From the NCBI RefSeq assembly GCF_026163685.1, contig NZ_JAOXSR010000002.1:266589-330588 (forward strand): DNA of 64,000 bases, given 5' to 3'. Source of the DNA: Oerskovia flava. GTDB lineage: Bacteria; Actinomycetota; Actinomycetes; Actinomycetales; Cellulomonadaceae. The position numbers and the translations under genes are program-made. Below are positions 32,491-43,807 of the stretch, piece by piece (position 1 is the first letter of the stretch; the number at the start of each line of letters is the position of its first letter). The notes under the pieces are model-generated. The model had not been told where the DNA came from. It was given only the letters and a program-made list of their open reading frames with translations, and searched no databases.

Positions 32491-33114
32491 TCATCCGTCG
32501 CCCTCGTCCGTCTCGTCCGCCTCATGGAGCAGTCTCGCCACGAGTGGCCGCACGGCCGCCTCCTCGTGCCAGAGACTCGTACGCAGCGACCGGCTCACGG
32601 CCTGCGCGCTGATCCCGAGCTCTGCGGCCACGTCCTTCTGCACGCCACCCGCACGCGCGAGCGCGTCGATGACCTGCCACGCGCGCTCGGTCCGCCGCTG
32701 GACGGTCGCACCCAGGAGCTGGAGCAGCGCCTCGACCTCCGCGGCCACCCCGGCCGACGGGCCGACGACGGCCAGCGGCACCGCGCTCCCCCGCCCCTTG
32801 GCCTGATCGACGGCGGCGCGCGCGTGCACGAACGCTGCGCCCGTAGCCTCGCGCGACGTCGCAGGGAGCGGGGTGCTCACGGGGCCGAGGCCGAGCCCGA
32901 TGCTCCACCCGCCCCGGCGCACGAGAGCGAGCACGACGTCGACCGTGGTCGCGGCGTCGCCGAGCACTCCCTGGACCTCGTCGCCGACCGTGCGCTCGAA
33001 CCCCAGCGCGACACCTGGCGCACCGTCGAGGTGCGCCGCGAGGTCCGCGAGAAGGCTCGGCACGAGGTCGGCCCGTCCCGTGCTCGACTGCTGGTCCACC
33101 GTCAGCACGAACAT
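32491..33114 (-). CDS. SatD-like DNA-binding regulator
   Basis: A 207-residue protein resembling the SatD family: N-terminal domain (FVLTVDQQSST...LVPSLLADL, then FERTVGDEVQGVL, a pattern recalling nucleotide-cyclase-like folds) and a C-terminal helix-turn-helix at about 158-178 (VQKDVAAELGISAQAVSRSLR). A clean promoter (TTGATG-N17-TACGGT) places the start of transcription at its ATG. A dyad and several GTTGAT/ATCAAC copies lie in and near that promoter, so autoregulation is likely. It is followed by the membrane partner gene. Ligand and targets unknown. Confidence 0.72.
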   Translation of the reverse strand: MFVLTVDQQSSTGRADLVPSLLADLAAHLDGAPGVALGFERTVGDEVQGVLGDAATTVDVVLALVRRGGWSIGLGLGPVSTPLPATSREATGAAFVHARAAVDQAKGRGSAVPLAVVGPSAGVAAEVEALLQLLGATVQRRTERAWQVIDALARAGGVQKDVAAELGISAQAVSRSLRTSLWHEEAAVRPLVARLLHEADETDEGDG

Positions 33115-33120
33115 GGATCA

Positions 33121-33149
33121 ACCGTAGAGGGTGGATGACAATCCATCAA
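33121..33149 (-). promoter_or_regulatory. satD promoter with embedded dyad operator
   Basis: Reverse-strand -35 TTGATG (33149-33144), 17-base spacer, -10 TACGGT (33126-33121), then six bases to the satD ATG. The spacer region holds a perfect dyad TGGAT-GACA-ATCCA (33132-33145, forward reading). Further ATCAAC/GTTGAT copies lie at about 33117-33122, 33145-33150, 33169-33175 and 33186-33193. This is the best-formed promoter in the window. Confidence 0.6.
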
Positions 33150-33211
33150 CCCCGAGCAGTTGATCATGTCAGATCACATTCCTGAGGTTGATCCTTCGAG
33201 CGCTGACCCGC

Positions 33212-33664
33212 TCAGGCGCTCTGCACGAGCCGTACCGCGAGCGCCGAGAGCGCGAGCCGGTAGGAGTCGAAGCCGAACCCGGCGATCGTGCCGGTCGCCA
33301 CGGCGCCCACGACGGAGTGGTGGCGGAACTCCTCGCGTGCCGCGGGGTTGCTCAGGTGGACCTCGAGGAGCAGGAGCCCGGCGGTGGTGACCTGGGCGGC
33401 GGCGTCCCGCAGGGCGTAGGAGTAGTGCGTGAAGGCCGCGGGGTTGAGGACGACGTGGGCGCCGTCGTCGACGGCGCCGTGCAGCCAGCCGACGATCTCG
33501 GCCTCGTCGTCCGTCTGACGCACCTGCACCTCGAGGCCGAGCTCCGCGCCCCAGCGCTCGCCGGCCGCGACGAGGTCGGTGTAGGAGGCGGAGCCGTAGA
33601 CCTCGGGCTCGCGGACTCCGAGGCGTCCGAGGTTGGGCCCGTTGAGGATCAGCACGCGTGTCAT
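33212..33664 (-). CDS. aroQ: Type II 3-dehydroquinate dehydratase
   Basis: Third step of the shikimate pathway (dehydroquinate to dehydroshikimate). The 150-residue dodecameric-type enzyme shows [18 protein letters not shown] with the active tyrosine, [15 protein letters not shown], and [17 protein letters not shown] with the catalytic histidine. A TAGGCT box seven bases before the ATG fits a leaderless message, although aroB lies only 42 bases upstream and read-through is equally possible. The gene is called aroD in some mycobacterial annotations. Confidence 0.95.
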   Translation of the reverse strand: MTRVLILNGPNLGRLGVREPEVYGSASYTDLVAAGERWGAELGLEVQVRQTDDEAEIVGWLHGAVDDGAHVVLNPAAFTHYSYALRDAAAQVTTAGLLLLEVHLSNPAAREEFRHHSVVGAVATGTIAGFGFDSYRLALSALAVRLVQSA

Positions 33665-33671
33665 GGGCCCG

Positions 33672-33677
33672 AGCCTA
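33672..33677 (-). promoter_or_regulatory. Putative -10 box for leaderless aroQ transcript
   Basis: TAGGCT on the reverse strand, seven bases before the aroQ ATG, within the 42-base aroB-aroQ gap. Confidence 0.35.
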
Positions 33678-33706
33678 GAGGACGACGGGCCGTGCGCCCG
33701 GGTGTC

Positions 33707-35466
<1,760 letters not shown>

Positions 35467-35471
35467 GGCGT

Positions 35472-36689
35472 TCAGCGCAGCGGCTCGGGGACGGCGTCGA
35501 GATAGGCCTGCGCGTTGCGCCGTACCTCGGCGACCGAGTCGCCGCCGAACTTCTCGAGCGCGACCTCGGCGAGCACGAGCGCGACCATCGCCTCGGCGAC
35601 GACCGCCGCCGGCGGCACCGCGCACACGTCCGAGCGCTGGTGCTGGGCCTTGGCCGCCTCTCCCGTCGCGAGGTCGACCGTGGCGAGCGCGCGCGGCACG
35701 GTGGAGATGGGCTTCATCGCCGCGCGGACGCGCACGGTCTCGCCGTTGGACATCCCGCCCTCGATGCCACCGGCACGGTTGCTCAGCCGGCGCAGGCGCC
35801 CGTCCGGGCCTCGCTCGATCTCGTCGTGCGCCTGCGAACCGCGACGGCGTGCGGTTCGGAACCCGTCCCCGACCTCGACGCCCTTGATCGCCTGGATGCC
35901 CATGAGCGCGGCGGCGAGCCGCGCGTCCAGGCGCCGGTCGCCGTGCACGTAGGTCCCGATCCCCGACGGGACGCCGTAGGCGAGGACCTCGACCACACCA
36001 CCGAGCGTGTCGCCGGCCTTCTGGCAGTCGTCGATCTCGGCGACCATGGCGGCCGAGGTCGCCGCGTCGAAGCAGCGCACCGGGTCCGCGTCGAGCGTGC
36101 TGAGATCACCGGGCGACGGCGCCGCGGCGTCGTCGGGCACCTCGACCGGGCCGATCGCGACGACGTGGGACACGAGCCGCACACCGAGCGCCTGCTCCAG
36201 GAAGCGGGCGGCGGCCGTCCCGAGCGCGACCCTGGTCGCGGTCTCGCGGGCGGAGGCGCGCTCCAGCACCGGCCGGGCGTCGTCGAAGCCGTACTTGCGC
36301 ATCCCGACGAGGTCGGCGTGGCCGGGCCGGGGCCGGGTGAGCGGGCGGTTGCGGGCGATCTCCCGGACGTCGCCGGTGCCGGCGTCGACCATCAGCGCCT
36401 CGGGTGCCACCGGGTCGGACGACATGACGTCGACCCACTTGGGCCACTCGGTGTTGCCGATCTCGATCGCGAGCGGCCCACCCTGCGTGACGCCGTGGCG
36501 CAGCCCGCCGAGGACCCGGACCTCGTCCTGCTCGAACTTCATGCGCGAGCCTCGGCCGTACCCGAGACGGCGGCGCGCGAGCGCGGCCTGCACGTCCGAG
36601 GTCACCAGCTCCACACCCGCGGGCAGACCCTCCAGGATTCCTACCAACGCCTGACCGTGCGACTCACCTGACGTCAACCAACGAAGCAT
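35472..36689 (-). CDS. aroC: Chorismate synthase
   Basis: Last step to chorismate, using reduced FMN. The 405-residue protein begins [17 protein letters not shown], contains the [17 protein letters not shown] and ERASARETA motifs, and [11 protein letters not shown] near the C-terminal third. The ribosome site GGAGG sits nine bases before the ATG at 36689 but directly against an ATG at 36698, so the downstream ATG is the better start. It is the first gene of the aroC-aroK-aroB-aroQ operon, divergent from the prepilin peptidase gene. Confidence 0.95.
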   Translation of the reverse strand: MLRWLTSGESHGQALVGILEGLPAGVELVTSDVQAALARRRLGYGRGSRMKFEQDEVRVLGGLRHGVTQGGPLAIEIGNTEWPKWVDVMSSDPVAPEALMVDAGTGDVREIARNRPLTRPRPGHADLVGMRKYGFDDARPVLERASARETATRVALGTAAARFLEQALGVRLVSHVVAIGPVEVPDDAAAPSPGDLSTLDADPVRCFDAATSAAMVAEIDDCQKAGDTLGGVVEVLAYGVPSGIGTYVHGDRRLDARLAAALMGIQAIKGVEVGDGFRTARRRGSQAHDEIERGPDGRLRRLSNRAGGIEGGMSNGETVRVRAAMKPISTVPRALATVDLATGEAAKAQHQRSDVCAVPPAAVVAEAMVALVLAEVALEKFGGDSVAEVRRNAQAYLDAVPEPLR

Positions 36690-36827
36690 GGTCGCCATCC
36701 TCCCACGCCACGACCCCGCCCCTGCCGACCGCCCGCAGTGCGGACCGGCGCTCCCCCGGAGGTGGACCCCGGGTCACCACGCGGAGGTACCTGTGGAGGG
36801 GCCCCGCGGAGCGGCCCGCCCGTCCGA

Positions 36828-36833
36828 TAGGTT
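36828..36833 (+). promoter_or_regulatory. Putative -10 box for leaderless peptidase transcript
   Basis: TAGGTT is followed by six bases and the GTG at 36840, the leaderless geometry. No Shine-Dalgarno precedes the GTG, which supports the call. Confidence 0.45.
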
Positions 36834-36839
36834 CGCCGC

Positions 36840-37460
36840 GTGACGACGACCGGACAGACCGCCGAGCGAGCACCCCTGCGGCACCGGGTCGTGGCCGAGG
36901 TCGCGCCGCACGCCGTCGCGATCACCGTGGTCGCGGCCCTGGGCGTCGCCGCCGCGCTCTGGTACACCGGCCCGTCGTGGACCGCGCCAGCCGCGGCGAC
37001 CTTCGCGGTCACGGGCGCGGCGCTCGCGGTGATCGACCTGCGGACCCACCGGCTGCCCGACGCCCTCGTCCTGCCCTCCTACCCGCTGGCGGGGGTCGTC
37101 CTCGCGGTCGCGAGCATCGGCACGGAGGACCCGGCCGCGTACGGCCGCGCTGTGGCCGGGTGCGTGCTGCTGCTCGTCGCCTACGCGGGCCTCAAGCTCG
37201 CGCACCCCGCGGGCCTCGGGCTCGGCGACGTCAAGCTCGCCGGGGTCCTCGGCGCGTACCTGGGGTGGGCCGGCTGGGACGCGCTCGCCGTCGGCGCGTG
37301 CGCCGCCTTCGTCGCCGGCGGCCTGGTGTCGGTGGTCCTGCTCGTCACCCGACGTGCGACCCGCACCACCGCCCTGCCGTTCGGACCGTTCATGATCCTC
37401 GGAGCGGTCCTCGGGATCGCCGGTGGCGAGCGCACCGTGGCGGTCCTGCTCGGCGGCTGA
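36840..37460 (+). CDS. A24 family prepilin peptidase
   Basis: A 206-residue polytopic membrane aspartic protease expected to cleave leader peptides of type IV pilin-like or Flp/Tad prepilins. Both catalytic aspartates are visible: AVIDLRTHRLPD after the first helices and GLGLGDVKLAG, the GxGD motif. The N-terminal cysteine-rich methylation domain of longer PilD enzymes is absent. It sits between aroC and aroE, the only forward-strand gene here, at the place of Rv2551c-type genes in mycobacteria. No pilin genes are in the window. Confidence 0.87.
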   Translation: MTTTGQTAERAPLRHRVVAEVAPHAVAITVVAALGVAAALWYTGPSWTAPAAATFAVTGAALAVIDLRTHRLPDALVLPSYPLAGVVLAVASIGTEDPAAYGRAVAGCVLLLVAYAGLKLAHPAGLGLGDVKLAGVLGAYLGWAGWDALAVGACAAFVAGGLVSVVLLVTRRATRTTALPFGPFMILGAVLGIAGGERTVAVLLGG

Positions 37461-37481
37461 CCGCCGTCGGACGGACGACCG

Positions 37482-38366
37482 TCAGACGGTCGCCGGGGTG
37501 TCGAGCGCGGCGTCGAGCGCGGCACCCATCGCCGCCAGCGGGGCAGGACGACCCGTCATCAGCCGCACCTGCTCGGCAGCCTGGTGCAGAAGCATCCGTT
37601 CACCGCCGACGACGGTCCCGCCCTGCCGGGCCCACGCGCGGGACAGCGCGGTCGGGCGCGGCACGTACACGGCGTCGAGCAGCACACCGTGCGCCCGAGC
37701 CCCACCAGCCAGGGCATCGGCCAACGGGTCCGCGGCGTGCGCGGGAAGCGTGGAGACGACGACGTCGGCCGTCGTGATCTCCGACGCGCCCGGACCGAGG
37801 ACCACGAAACGGGGCGAGACGCCCATCCGGTGAGCGGCGCGCTGCAACCCACCGGTCCGCCCGAGCGACCGCACGAGCACGGTCGGGTCGGTGCAGCCGA
37901 GCTCGGCGAGCGCGGCGAGCGTCGACGCCGCGGTGGCGCCGGCGCCGAGCACGACGGCACGACCCGCCGTCCGACCCGTCCCGCCCAACCCCTCGCGCAG
38001 CGCCGCGACGAGACCGTGGACGTCGGTGTTGGCGCCGACGAGCGTGCGTGTGGCACCCGGACCCGGCTGGAAGAGCACGGTGTTGATCGCGCCGACGACA
38101 CCCGCGAGGGGCTCGACGTGGTCGATCAGGTCGAACACGACCTGCTTGAGCGGCATGGTCAGGCTCAGCCCCGCCCATGTGTCGTCCAGGCCCGCCAGGA
38201 ACGCCGCGAGCCGCTCCTCGGTCACGTCGACGGCCGTGTACTGCCAGCCGTCCAGGCCGAGGTCGGCGTAGGCCGCACGGTGCAGCACCGGCGACAACGA
38301 GTGCGCGACCGGGTGCCCGAGCACCGCGGCGCGGCGCGCCCCGGCAGGCAGCGACGGACCGCTCAC
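37482..38366 (-). CDS. aroE: Shikimate dehydrogenase
   Basis: Reduces dehydroshikimate to shikimate with NADPH. The 294-residue protein has GHPVAHSLSPVLHRAAY, the catalytic lysine in SLTMPLKQVVFD, NTDVHGL, and the Rossmann motif VLGAGATAASTLAAL. GTG at 38366 overlaps the mltG stop (GTGA). Operon order ruvX-mltG-aroE follows alaS as in M. tuberculosis Rv2555c-Rv2552c, so aroE is not in the main aro operon though only 0.8 kb from it. Confidence 0.93.
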   Translation of the reverse strand: MSGPSLPAGARRAAVLGHPVAHSLSPVLHRAAYADLGLDGWQYTAVDVTEERLAAFLAGLDDTWAGLSLTMPLKQVVFDLIDHVEPLAGVVGAINTVLFQPGPGATRTLVGANTDVHGLVAALREGLGGTGRTAGRAVVLGAGATAASTLAALAELGCTDPTVLVRSLGRTGGLQRAAHRMGVSPRFVVLGPGASEITTADVVVSTLPAHAADPLADALAGGARAHGVLLDAVYVPRPTALSRAWARQGGTVVGGERMLLHQAAEQVRLMTGRPAPLAAMGAALDAALDTPATV

Positions 38367-39511
38367 CCCTCGTTCTCCCGCTGCCACTGCCGCAGCTCGG
38401 CGACGTTGGACTGGTGCTCGTCGAACGTCGTGGCGAACTTCGTCTCGCCCGTGTCGAGGTTGACCGCGCTCCAGAAGATCCACGTCCCGTCGGCCGGGTT
38501 CATCACCGCGGCGATCGACTCCTGACCCGGAGACGCGATCGGACCCGGCGGCAGACCGGCGTGCCGGTAGGTGTTGTAAGGGTTGCTCTCGTCCTCGGTG
38601 TCGGCGCGCGTCAGCTCGGTCCCGGGGATGCCGAGGCCGTAGGCGACGGCCGCGTCGATCTCGAGCCGCATGCCGTCCTCCAGGCGGTTCTCGATCGCCC
38701 GCGCCATCATCGGGCGGTCCGGCGCGAACTTCGCCTCACGCTCGATGAGGGACGCCTTGATGAGGACCTCCTGACGGTCGCCCTCGGGCACGCCTTCCGC
38801 ATCGAGCACGTCCTTGGTCTGGCTGACCATGTTGGCGATGATGTCCACCGCGGTGTCGTCCGGCTGCAGCACGTACGTCGCCGGGAACAGCCACCCCTCG
38901 ACGTCGCCGTCTGCCGCGTCGGGCAGCCCCAACGCCTCCGGGTCGGCCAGCGCCTCCTCGAACTGCTCGCGCGTGAACGCCGTCACCGCGACCGCCCGGT
39001 CGATCACCTGGTCCTGCGTGTACCCCTCGGGGATGGTCAGACGCAGCTCGACCCGGCTCTCGTTCGCCACGAGGAGCGCCACGGCGTCGGCCGCACGCAT
39101 CTCGGTGAGCATCGTGTGCGTGCCCGACTGGATACCACCGGCACCCGGTGTCGCCTCATAGGCGTCGACGAACGCGCGCGTGCTCGCGACCACACCCGCC
39201 TCGACGAGCGCCTGGCCCATCGCCGTACCAGTGGAACCCGGCTCGATGAGCACGTCGACGGGCTCGCCGCCCGGACCGTCGAAGTCGCTCGCGGCCACGG
39301 CCGGGTTGCGGAAGCCGAAGATCGACTCGGCGTTGCTCAGCACGTAGTACCCCGCCGCACCGACGAGGCCGAGGGTGAGGATGACGACCAGCGCCGCCCG
39401 GCGACGACGGCGCGCCCGGCGCTTGGCCGCCCGGCGCTCGCGGTGGGAAGACCGCGACTGCCGCGTCGGTGTCCCCTGCTGCATCGGGGGGGACTCGAAG
39501 AGATCGGTCAC
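38363..39511 (-). CDS. mltG: Endolytic murein transglycosylase MltG (YceG-like)
   Basis: Cuts nascent glycan strands in the periplasmic face of the membrane and limits peptidoglycan chain length. The 382-residue protein has a basic cytoplasmic N-terminus ([16 protein letters not shown]), one transmembrane helix (about 38-58, ALVVILTLGLVGAAGYYVL), a LysM-like subdomain and the catalytic region with ASLIEREAKFAPDRPMMARAIENRL, which holds the conserved glutamate, and GIPGTELT. It begins with GTG after AGGAGGC. It overlaps aroE. Confidence 0.93.
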   Translation of the reverse strand: MTDLFESPPMQQGTPTRQSRSSHRERRAAKRRARRRRRAALVVILTLGLVGAAGYYVLSNAESIFGFRNPAVAASDFDGPGGEPVDVLIEPGSTGTAMGQALVEAGVVASTRAFVDAYEATPGAGGIQSGTHTMLTEMRAADAVALLVANESRVELRLTIPEGYTQDQVIDRAVAVTAFTREQFEEALADPEALGLPDAADGDVEGWLFPATYVLQPDDTAVDIIANMVSQTKDVLDAEGVPEGDRQEVLIKASLIEREAKFAPDRPMMARAIENRLEDGMRLEIDAAVAYGLGIPGTELTRADTEDESNPYNTYRHAGLPPGPIASPGQESIAAVMNPADGTWIFWSAVNLDTGETKFATTFDEHQSNVAELRQWQRENEG

Positions 39512-39557
39512 GGGCGGCTGCCTCCTGACGGGTGTACTCGCACCAGATGAGCGACGG

Positions 39558-40073
39558 TCATAGTTCTACCAGTTCTCCTGCACGCGCCCCGGTGGCGCGT
39601 TCGCTGTCCAGCGCGGTCTGGAGAATGATGACCGCCGCTGCCTGGTCGACGACGGTACGGTGCTTTCGCCCGGATCGTCCAGATGCGCGGAGCGCCTGGT
39701 GGGCACTGACCGTCGTCATCCGTTCGTCGACGAGGCGCACCGGAACGGGGTCGATGATGCTCGCGATCGACCCAGCGTACGCGCGTGCCTCCTGGGTCGC
39801 CGAACCCTCGTTGCCCGACAGGTGGCGGGGAAGCCCGACGTAGACGACGCTCGCGCCCCGCTCCGCGACCTCCTCGGCGATCCGTGCGACGTCCGTCGGC
39901 GCCCCGACGGAGCGCCTGGCCGTGTCCCGGGGAAGCGTCGCGACCGGCGTCGCGATGAGCCCGTCGGGGTCGCTCGCCGCGAGACCGACCCGGACGCTCC
40001 CGACGTCGACCCCGAGCCGGGCACCCCGCACGAGGGAGGGGTCGGCGTCGGGCTCACCGGTGGGATGCGTCAT
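39558..40073 (-). CDS. ruvX: Holliday junction resolvase-like protein RuvX (YqgF)
   Basis: An RNase H-fold nuclease of the YqgF family, implicated in 16S rRNA 5' processing in E. coli and in junction resolution elsewhere. The roughly 171-residue protein shows RLGVDVGSVRVGLAASDP with the first catalytic aspartate, VYVGLPRHLSGNEG, LVDERMTTVSA and the final DQAAAVIIL aspartate. The ATG at 40073 lies eight bases after GGGAGG; a GTG just before it (40076) is the alternative. alaS ends 14 bases upstream, so the genes are cotranscribed. Confidence 0.92.
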   Translation of the reverse strand: MTHPTGEPDADPSLVRGARLGVDVGSVRVGLAASDPDGLIATPVATLPRDTARRSVGAPTDVARIAEEVAERGASVVYVGLPRHLSGNEGSATQEARAYAGSIASIIDPVPVRLVDERMTTVSAHQALRASGRSGRKHRTVVDQAAAVIILQTALDSERATGARAGELVEL

Positions 40074-40087
40074 CACGCGCGCCTCCC

Positions 40088-42772
40088 TCAGGCGGCCGCG
40101 ACGTCGTCGCGCAGGCCGGTCAGGGCGGCACCCAGCTTCGCCGTGTCCGTGCCGCCGCCCTGGGCCATGTCGTCCTTGCCGCCTCCACCGCCGCCGAGCA
40201 CCCCGGCGGCGGCCTTGGCGAGGACGCCGGCGCGCAGACCCTGAGCACGCGCGGACGCGTTCGTCACCACGACGACCTGCGGACGGTCCTTGGCGACCCC
40301 GCCGACGGCCACGACCGTCGGCGTCGACTCACCGAGGCGACCGCGGACGTCGAGGGCGAGCGCCCGCAGGTCGTCCGCCGAGGCGACCTGACCGGCGTCG
40401 TGCACGACGACGCGGACCTCGCCCACCTGCTCCGCCCGCTCGGCGAGCGAGCCGGCCGCCGCGAGGAGCTGCGCCTGGCGCAGAGCCGAGAGCTCCTTCT
40501 CCGCGTCCCGCAGCCGGGAGACGAGCGAACCGACGCGCTCACCGAGCTCGTCCGGGCGTACGTTGAGCAGACCCGTGAGCTGACCGACGAGCGCGTGCTC
40601 CTTGGCCTGGAACCCGTACGCGCCGTCGCCGACGAGCGCGTCCACACGCCGCACGCCCGAGCCGATGGACGACTCCCCGAGCAGCGTGACGAGACCGAGC
40701 TGGCCGGTCTGCCGGACGTGCGTGCCCGCGCACAGCTCACGCGACCAGTCGCCGCCGATCGAGACCACCCGCACCTGGTCGCCGTACTTCTCGCCGAACA
40801 GGGCCATCGCGCCGAGCGCCTTGGCCTCCGCGATGGGCATGACCTGGTCGGTGACCTCGAGGTTCTCGGCGAGCTGGACGTTGACCCGCTCCTCGACCTC
40901 GGACAGCACCCCGACGGGCACGGCGCTCGAGGACCGGAAGTCGAAGCGGATGCGGCTCGGGGCGTTCTCCGAGCCGGCCTGGGTCGCCTCGGACCCGAGC
41001 TGCTCCTGGATCGCCTTGTGGATCATGTGCGTGGCGCTGTGCGCACGGCTGATCGCCTTGCGACGCTCCGTGTCGATCTGCGCGGTCCCCGGGTCACCGA
41101 GCGCGACCGTCCCCTCCGTGAGGCGTCCACGGTGCACCGACAGGCCCTTGATCGGGCGTTGCACGTCGTCCACCTCGATGATCGCCCCGCCGTCGAGCAC
41201 GATGGTCCCGTGGTCGGCGAGCTGACCGCCGGCCTCGGCGTAGAACGGCGTGCGGTCCAGCACGATCTCCACGTCGGCGGGCGCGACGGCGGCCGGCGTC
41301 GGCGCACCGTCGACCAGCAGGCCCGCGACGGACACCGCGGCCGTGGCGTCGGTGTAGCCCAGGAACTCGACCGGGCGCGCGAGGTCCCTGGCCAGCGACT
41401 CGTAGGCGACCGTGTCGACGCCGCCGGAGCGCTTGGCGAGCGCGTCGGCACGCGCCCTCGTGCGCTGCTCCTGCATCAGGGACCGGAAGGCCTTCTCGTC
41501 GACCTGGACGCCCTGCTCCGCGGCCATCTCGAGCGTGAGGTCGATCGGGAAGCCGTAGGTGTCGTGCAGCGCGAAGGCCTGCTCGCCGCCGAGGACCGGG
41601 GTCCCCGAGGCACCGACGGTGCTCTTGGCGCGCGCGACGGCCGTGTCGAGGATGGTCGTGCCCGACGTCAGCGTGCGGCGGAACGCGTCCTCCTCGGCGT
41701 AGGCCACCTGCGAGATGCGCTCGAACTCGGTACCCACCTCGGGGTAGGACGCCTGCATCGCGTCGCGGCTCACCGGCAGCAGCATCGGCAGCGACGGGTC
41801 CTCGACGCCGAGGAGACGCATCGCGCGCACCGAGCGGCGCAGCAGGCGGCGCAGCACGTAGCCACGGCCCTCGTTCGACGGCCGCACGCCGTCGCTGATG
41901 ATCATGAGTGCGGAGCGGACGTGGTCGGCAACGACCCGCATGCGCACGTCGTCGTCGTGGCTCGCCCCGTACGTCCGCCCGGAGAGCTCCTGCGCGGCGG
42001 CGATGACCGGGAAGACCTCGTCGATCTCGTAGAGGTTGTCCTTGCCCTGGAGCAGGTACGCGACGCGCTCCAGCCCCATGCCGGTGTCGATGTTCTTGCG
42101 CGTCAGCTCGCTGACGATGCGGAACTCCTCCTTGGAGCGCACGTCGTCGATCGCGTACTGCATGAACACGAGGTTCCAGATCTCGAGGTAGCGGTCCTCG
42201 TCGACGACGGGCCCGCCCTCCTTGCCGTACGCGGGGCCGCGGTCGACGTAGATCTCCGAGCAGGGGCCGGCAGGGCCCGGCTGCCCGGTGGACCAGTAGT
42301 TGTCCTTCTTGCCCCGCGCCTGGATGCGCTCGTCGGGCAGGCCGGCGATCTGCTTCCACAGCTGACGGGCCTCGTCGTCGTCGTGGTACACGGTGACCCA
42401 GATGCTCTCCGGGTCGAACCCGTACCCACCCTTCTCGCGCGACCCCGTCACGAGGTCCCACGCGTAGGTGATGGCGCCCTCCTTGAAGTAGTCGCCGAAC
42501 GAGAAGTTGCCGTTCATCTGGAAGAACGTGCCGTGCCGCGTCGTCTTGCCGACCTCTTCGATGTCGAGGGTCCGCACGCACTTCTGCACGCTCGTCGCGC
42601 GGTCCCACGGCGCCGTCTGCTCACCCGTCATGTAGGGGATGAACGGCACCATGCCCGCGATGGTGAACAGCGTGGAGGGGTCCGGCGAGATCAACGACGC
42701 CGACGGCACGACGACGTGGTCGCGCTCGGCGAAGTAGTCGAGCCAACGCTTGCGGATCTCGGCGGTGCGCAT
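40088..42772 (-). CDS. alaS: Alanyl-tRNA synthetase
   Basis: Charges tRNA-Ala and edits mischarged Ser/Gly. The 894-residue class II enzyme has [14 protein letters not shown] at the start, the catalytic core ([33 protein letters not shown]), the editing domain with its HxxxH zinc pair ([13 protein letters not shown]) and the Cys-containing [13 protein letters not shown], then a Gly-rich C-terminal C-Ala domain ([16 protein letters not shown]). The ATG at 42772 follows GAAGGA. No T-box leader is visible in the 133-base upstream gap. Confidence 0.97.
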   Translation of the reverse strand: MRTAEIRKRWLDYFAERDHVVVPSASLISPDPSTLFTIAGMVPFIPYMTGEQTAPWDRATSVQKCVRTLDIEEVGKTTRHGTFFQMNGNFSFGDYFKEGAITYAWDLVTGSREKGGYGFDPESIWVTVYHDDDEARQLWKQIAGLPDERIQARGKKDNYWSTGQPGPAGPCSEIYVDRGPAYGKEGGPVVDEDRYLEIWNLVFMQYAIDDVRSKEEFRIVSELTRKNIDTGMGLERVAYLLQGKDNLYEIDEVFPVIAAAQELSGRTYGASHDDDVRMRVVADHVRSALMIISDGVRPSNEGRGYVLRRLLRRSVRAMRLLGVEDPSLPMLLPVSRDAMQASYPEVGTEFERISQVAYAEEDAFRRTLTSGTTILDTAVARAKSTVGASGTPVLGGEQAFALHDTYGFPIDLTLEMAAEQGVQVDEKAFRSLMQEQRTRARADALAKRSGGVDTVAYESLARDLARPVEFLGYTDATAAVSVAGLLVDGAPTPAAVAPADVEIVLDRTPFYAEAGGQLADHGTIVLDGGAIIEVDDVQRPIKGLSVHRGRLTEGTVALGDPGTAQIDTERRKAISRAHSATHMIHKAIQEQLGSEATQAGSENAPSRIRFDFRSSSAVPVGVLSEVEERVNVQLAENLEVTDQVMPIAEAKALGAMALFGEKYGDQVRVVSIGGDWSRELCAGTHVRQTGQLGLVTLLGESSIGSGVRRVDALVGDGAYGFQAKEHALVGQLTGLLNVRPDELGERVGSLVSRLRDAEKELSALRQAQLLAAAGSLAERAEQVGEVRVVVHDAGQVASADDLRALALDVRGRLGESTPTVVAVGGVAKDRPQVVVVTNASARAQGLRAGVLAKAAAGVLGGGGGGKDDMAQGGGTDTAKLGAALTGLRDDVAAA

Positions 42773-42905
42773 GGTGTCCTTCGGCAGTGTGGTGGTGGCA
42801 GTTCGACGATCGCGGGCGGGGCGAGGCCCCGGCCCGGTGAACAAGTATGGCGCGCGCTCGCGCCTCGGCATGCATCCCGGGTGACGCTCAGGACCGGCGG
42901 GCGCT

Positions 42906-43256
42906 TCAGAAGAAGGAGTAGCCGAGCAGGTCCTCGTCGTCCGGGGCGTCCTGCGCCGGTGCACGGTGCCGTCCCCCGGCGGACGTCGCCCGGCGCGCCC
43001 GGACGGTCTCGGGATCCTCCTGGCCCTCTGCCAGCAGGGAGGCCATGAGCTGGTCCTCGCGCTCCTGGCGCGCACGGGAGAACTCCGTGCGGAAGTCCTG
43101 GACGAACCGCGTCGCCCGCTCCCCCGCGCCGTTGACCTGGTCCGTGGCCTGCTCGACCAGGGACGCGGGTGCGTAGCGTGCGACGACCTGGCGGCCCTTG
43201 ACGACGACCACGACGGTGATCGCCACCCCGACGCCGACCCAGAACACGCGGCGCAT
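42906..43256 (-). CDS. DUF6167-type small membrane-anchored protein
   Basis: A 116-residue protein with an N-terminal transmembrane helix (about 4-20, [16 protein letters not shown]), a charged helical middle ([23 protein letters not shown]) and an acidic tail ending GYSFF. It overlaps the upstream DUF948 gene by one base (TGATG) and lies between it and alaS, the usual place for this family in Actinobacteria. No function is known. I recognise the family from context and pattern and could not verify it. Confidence 0.7.
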   Translation of the reverse strand: MRRVFWVGVGVAITVVVVVKGRQVVARYAPASLVEQATDQVNGAGERATRFVQDFRTEFSRARQEREDQLMASLLAEGQEDPETVRARRATSAGGRHRAPAQDAPDDEDLLGYSFF

Positions 43257-43642
43257 CAGCGCCCGCCCCCTGCTGTCCCCTGGCGAGGGCCACGACCCGC
43301 CGCACGCCCGAACGCCTGGCGGACCCCGTAGGTGAACGACGCGACCTTGACGAGGGGCGCGCCGAACGTCGCGGCGTACAGGCCGGTGAGCGCAGAGACG
43401 TTCTCGCTCACCTGCGCAGCCGACGTGGTGATCGTGTCGACCTTCTCGAGCTGGCCGTTCGTCGTCGCGACGGTGGTGGCCGCCTCGTCGAGGATCGGTA
43501 CCGAGTGCTCGGTCACCTCGCGCAGGCTCGTGCGCGCCTCGTCGAGGACGCGACCGAGCTTGATCAGCGGTACGGCGAGAAAACCGACGAGCGCCACGAA
43601 CGCGATCGCTGCGATGAGCCCGGCCACATCTCCTACGGACAT
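43256..43642 (-). CDS. DUF948 domain-containing protein
   Basis: A 128-residue membrane protein: transmembrane helix near 6-26 (VAGLIAAIAFVALVGFLAVPL), then a long amphipathic helix (LDEARTSLREVTEHSVPILDEAATTV) typical of DUF948, which resembles general-stress and methyl-accepting-like coiled segments. The ATG at 43642 is preferred to 43669 because GGAGGAG sits at proper distance upstream. It is coupled to the following DUF6167-type gene, and the pair is found between rpsD and alaS. Function unknown. Confidence 0.78.
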   Translation of the reverse strand: MSVGDVAGLIAAIAFVALVGFLAVPLIKLGRVLDEARTSLREVTEHSVPILDEAATTVATTNGQLEKVDTITTSAAQVSENVSALTGLYAATFGAPLVKVASFTYGVRQAFGRAAGRGPRQGTAGGGR

Positions 43643-43807
43643 CTGCTGCTCCTCCACGTGTTCCGGCAAGCGCTCCGACGAGCGCGTCGACGAGGTCGAT
43701 CGCCTCGCGAAACCCTACCCGGGTGCACGAACGCCTCGCTCTCCGACAGGCGGCGAGCGAGGCGTCCGGGGTGGTGGGCCGGTCGTGGTGACCGACCTCC
43801 CGACAGA

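Noticed and set aside
42773..42905. T-box leader before alaS
   Set aside because: No T-box consensus or specifier hairpin is visible in the 133 bases, and T-boxes for alaS are not typical of Actinobacteria.
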